Source: JACCUZ01 sp038246575 (GTDB lineage: Bacteria > Actinomycetota > Actinomycetes > JACCUZ01). Taken from it: a stretch of DNA of 31,842 nucleotides. Below the pieces are notes generated by a model. The model was not told the origin of the DNA. It saw only the letters and a program-made list of their open reading frames with translations, and did not search any database. The DNA is taken from contig JBBRVU010000027.1 in the NCBI GenBank assembly GCA_038246575.1, positions 1 through 31,842 of the forward strand, in the 5' to 3' direction. This document shows, in pieces, positions 31,672-31,842 of the stretch (position 1 is the stretch's first letter; every line of letters begins with the position of its first letter). The position numbers and the translations under genes are program-made.

Positions 31672-31687
31672 TCGAACATGTGTTCGA
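31672..31687 (+). promoter_or_regulatory. LexA-binding SOS box
   Basis: TCGAAC-ATGT-GTTCGA exactly matches the mycobacterial/actinobacterial LexA consensus TCGAAC-N4-GTTCGA. It begins directly after the -10 box and covers the start codon, so bound LexA would block transcription until DNA damage. Confidence 0.85.
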
Positions 31688-31842
31688 CTCGATCTCCCCT
31701 CCTCTGGCCCCCCGTGGGACAGCTGAGCGAGGACTGGGCGGACACGCTGCCGGTCGAGCTGATGACCGAGGACGAGCTGGTGGCGGCGGGGCTGGCCGGC
31801 AGGTGCTGGTTCGACGACGACCACGATGAGCGTGACCTCGTC
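31678..31842 (+). CDS. SOS-regulated gene, N-terminal part (possible DUF222/13E12 protein)
   Basis: Only 55 residues are visible before the window ends. They begin MCSTRSPLLWPPVGQLSEDW and continue TLPVELMTEDELVAAGLAG, then a very acidic stretch (FDDDHDERDL). Codon use is typical of the window from about residue 10 on. The start at ATG 31678 is fixed by the leaderless promoter and the LexA box. In M. tuberculosis several 13E12-repeat (DUF222/HNH) genes have LexA boxes at their starts, so this could be one, but the visible part does not prove it. Another reading from the GTG at 31681 (VFDSIS) soon turns Arg/Gly-rich. Confidence 0.65.
   Translation, partial: MCSTRSPLLWPPVGQLSEDWADTLPVELMTEDELVAAGLAGRCWFDDDHDERDLV

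Noticed and set aside
31647..31829. Alternative reading of the right-edge gene (VGFEHVFDSISPP...)
   Set aside because: It turns Arg/Gly-rich and stops at 31829, while the ATG 31678 frame stays open with normal codon use. A frameshift between them cannot be fully excluded.
1..31842. tRNA, rRNA, CRISPR array, insertion sequence or prophage
   Set aside because: No cloverleaf-like sequence, no regularly spaced repeats, and no transposase, integrase or phage structural protein was seen on either strand.

Overview
The window is a gene-dense, very GC-rich stretch (third codon positions almost all G or C, many GTG starts). It comes from the chromosome of an actinomycete. Supporting markers are the tiny ribosomal protein bS22, an Rv0500A-type helix-turn-helix protein, a BldN-type ECF sigma factor, XPB helicase with its partner, a class II HelD, a WXG100 protein, and an exact mycobacterial-type LexA box (TCGAAC-N4-GTTCGA). 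Gene order recalls Mycobacterium tuberculosis (Rv0500A to Rv0502, Rv0861c/Rv0862c, CspB) and the Streptomyces bldN neighbourhood. I cannot name the genus. There is no tRNA, rRNA, CRISPR array, prophage or insertion sequence.

Layout. 1-1473: a truncated acyl-CoA synthetase (minus) divergent from a SerB1-like HAD phosphatase. 1491-3730: BldN-family sigma factor plus a membrane DUF5667 protein, its probable anti-sigma partner. 3732-6438: a minus-strand cluster of HTH protein, bS22, NAD-dependent epimerase and acyltransferase. 6652-11901: a compact minus-strand run of MacA-like adaptor, MacB-like ATPase, permease, AcuC-type deacetylase and a phosphatase-family protein, mostly with overlapping ends. 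11945-15516: CspB-like cold-shock protein, a HAD-LarE fusion, a membrane-anchored protein of unknown function and a sulfotransferase. 15602-19853: XPB partner, a small ORF with a Pup-like helix, and XPB. 19796-21297: a frameshifted ACT-domain gene and two hypothetical genes. 21332-26791: HelD, then an ABC transporter plus two-component operon whose ATPase has lost its signature motif. 26832-31439: secreted Asp-box protein, HD hydrolase, a divergent pair with start codons 15 bp apart, a WXG100 protein and a homocysteine methyltransferase-family enzyme. 31643-31842: a LexA-controlled leaderless promoter and the start of a gene that runs off the window.

How the genes work together. The sigma factor and DUF5667 protein look like a regulatory pair. 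The adaptor, ATPase and permease form one efflux-type transporter. XPB and its partner form a DNA-repair or DNA-remodelling unit. The ABC-kinase-regulator operon resembles envelope-stress or antibiotic-sensing systems, but its transporter is probably dead in this strain or mis-sequenced. The observations most worth checking are the HAD-LarE fusion, the Pup-like small ORF, the repeat-bounded deletion in the ATPase, the symmetric divergent promoter at 29674-29698, and the SOS promoter at the right edge.
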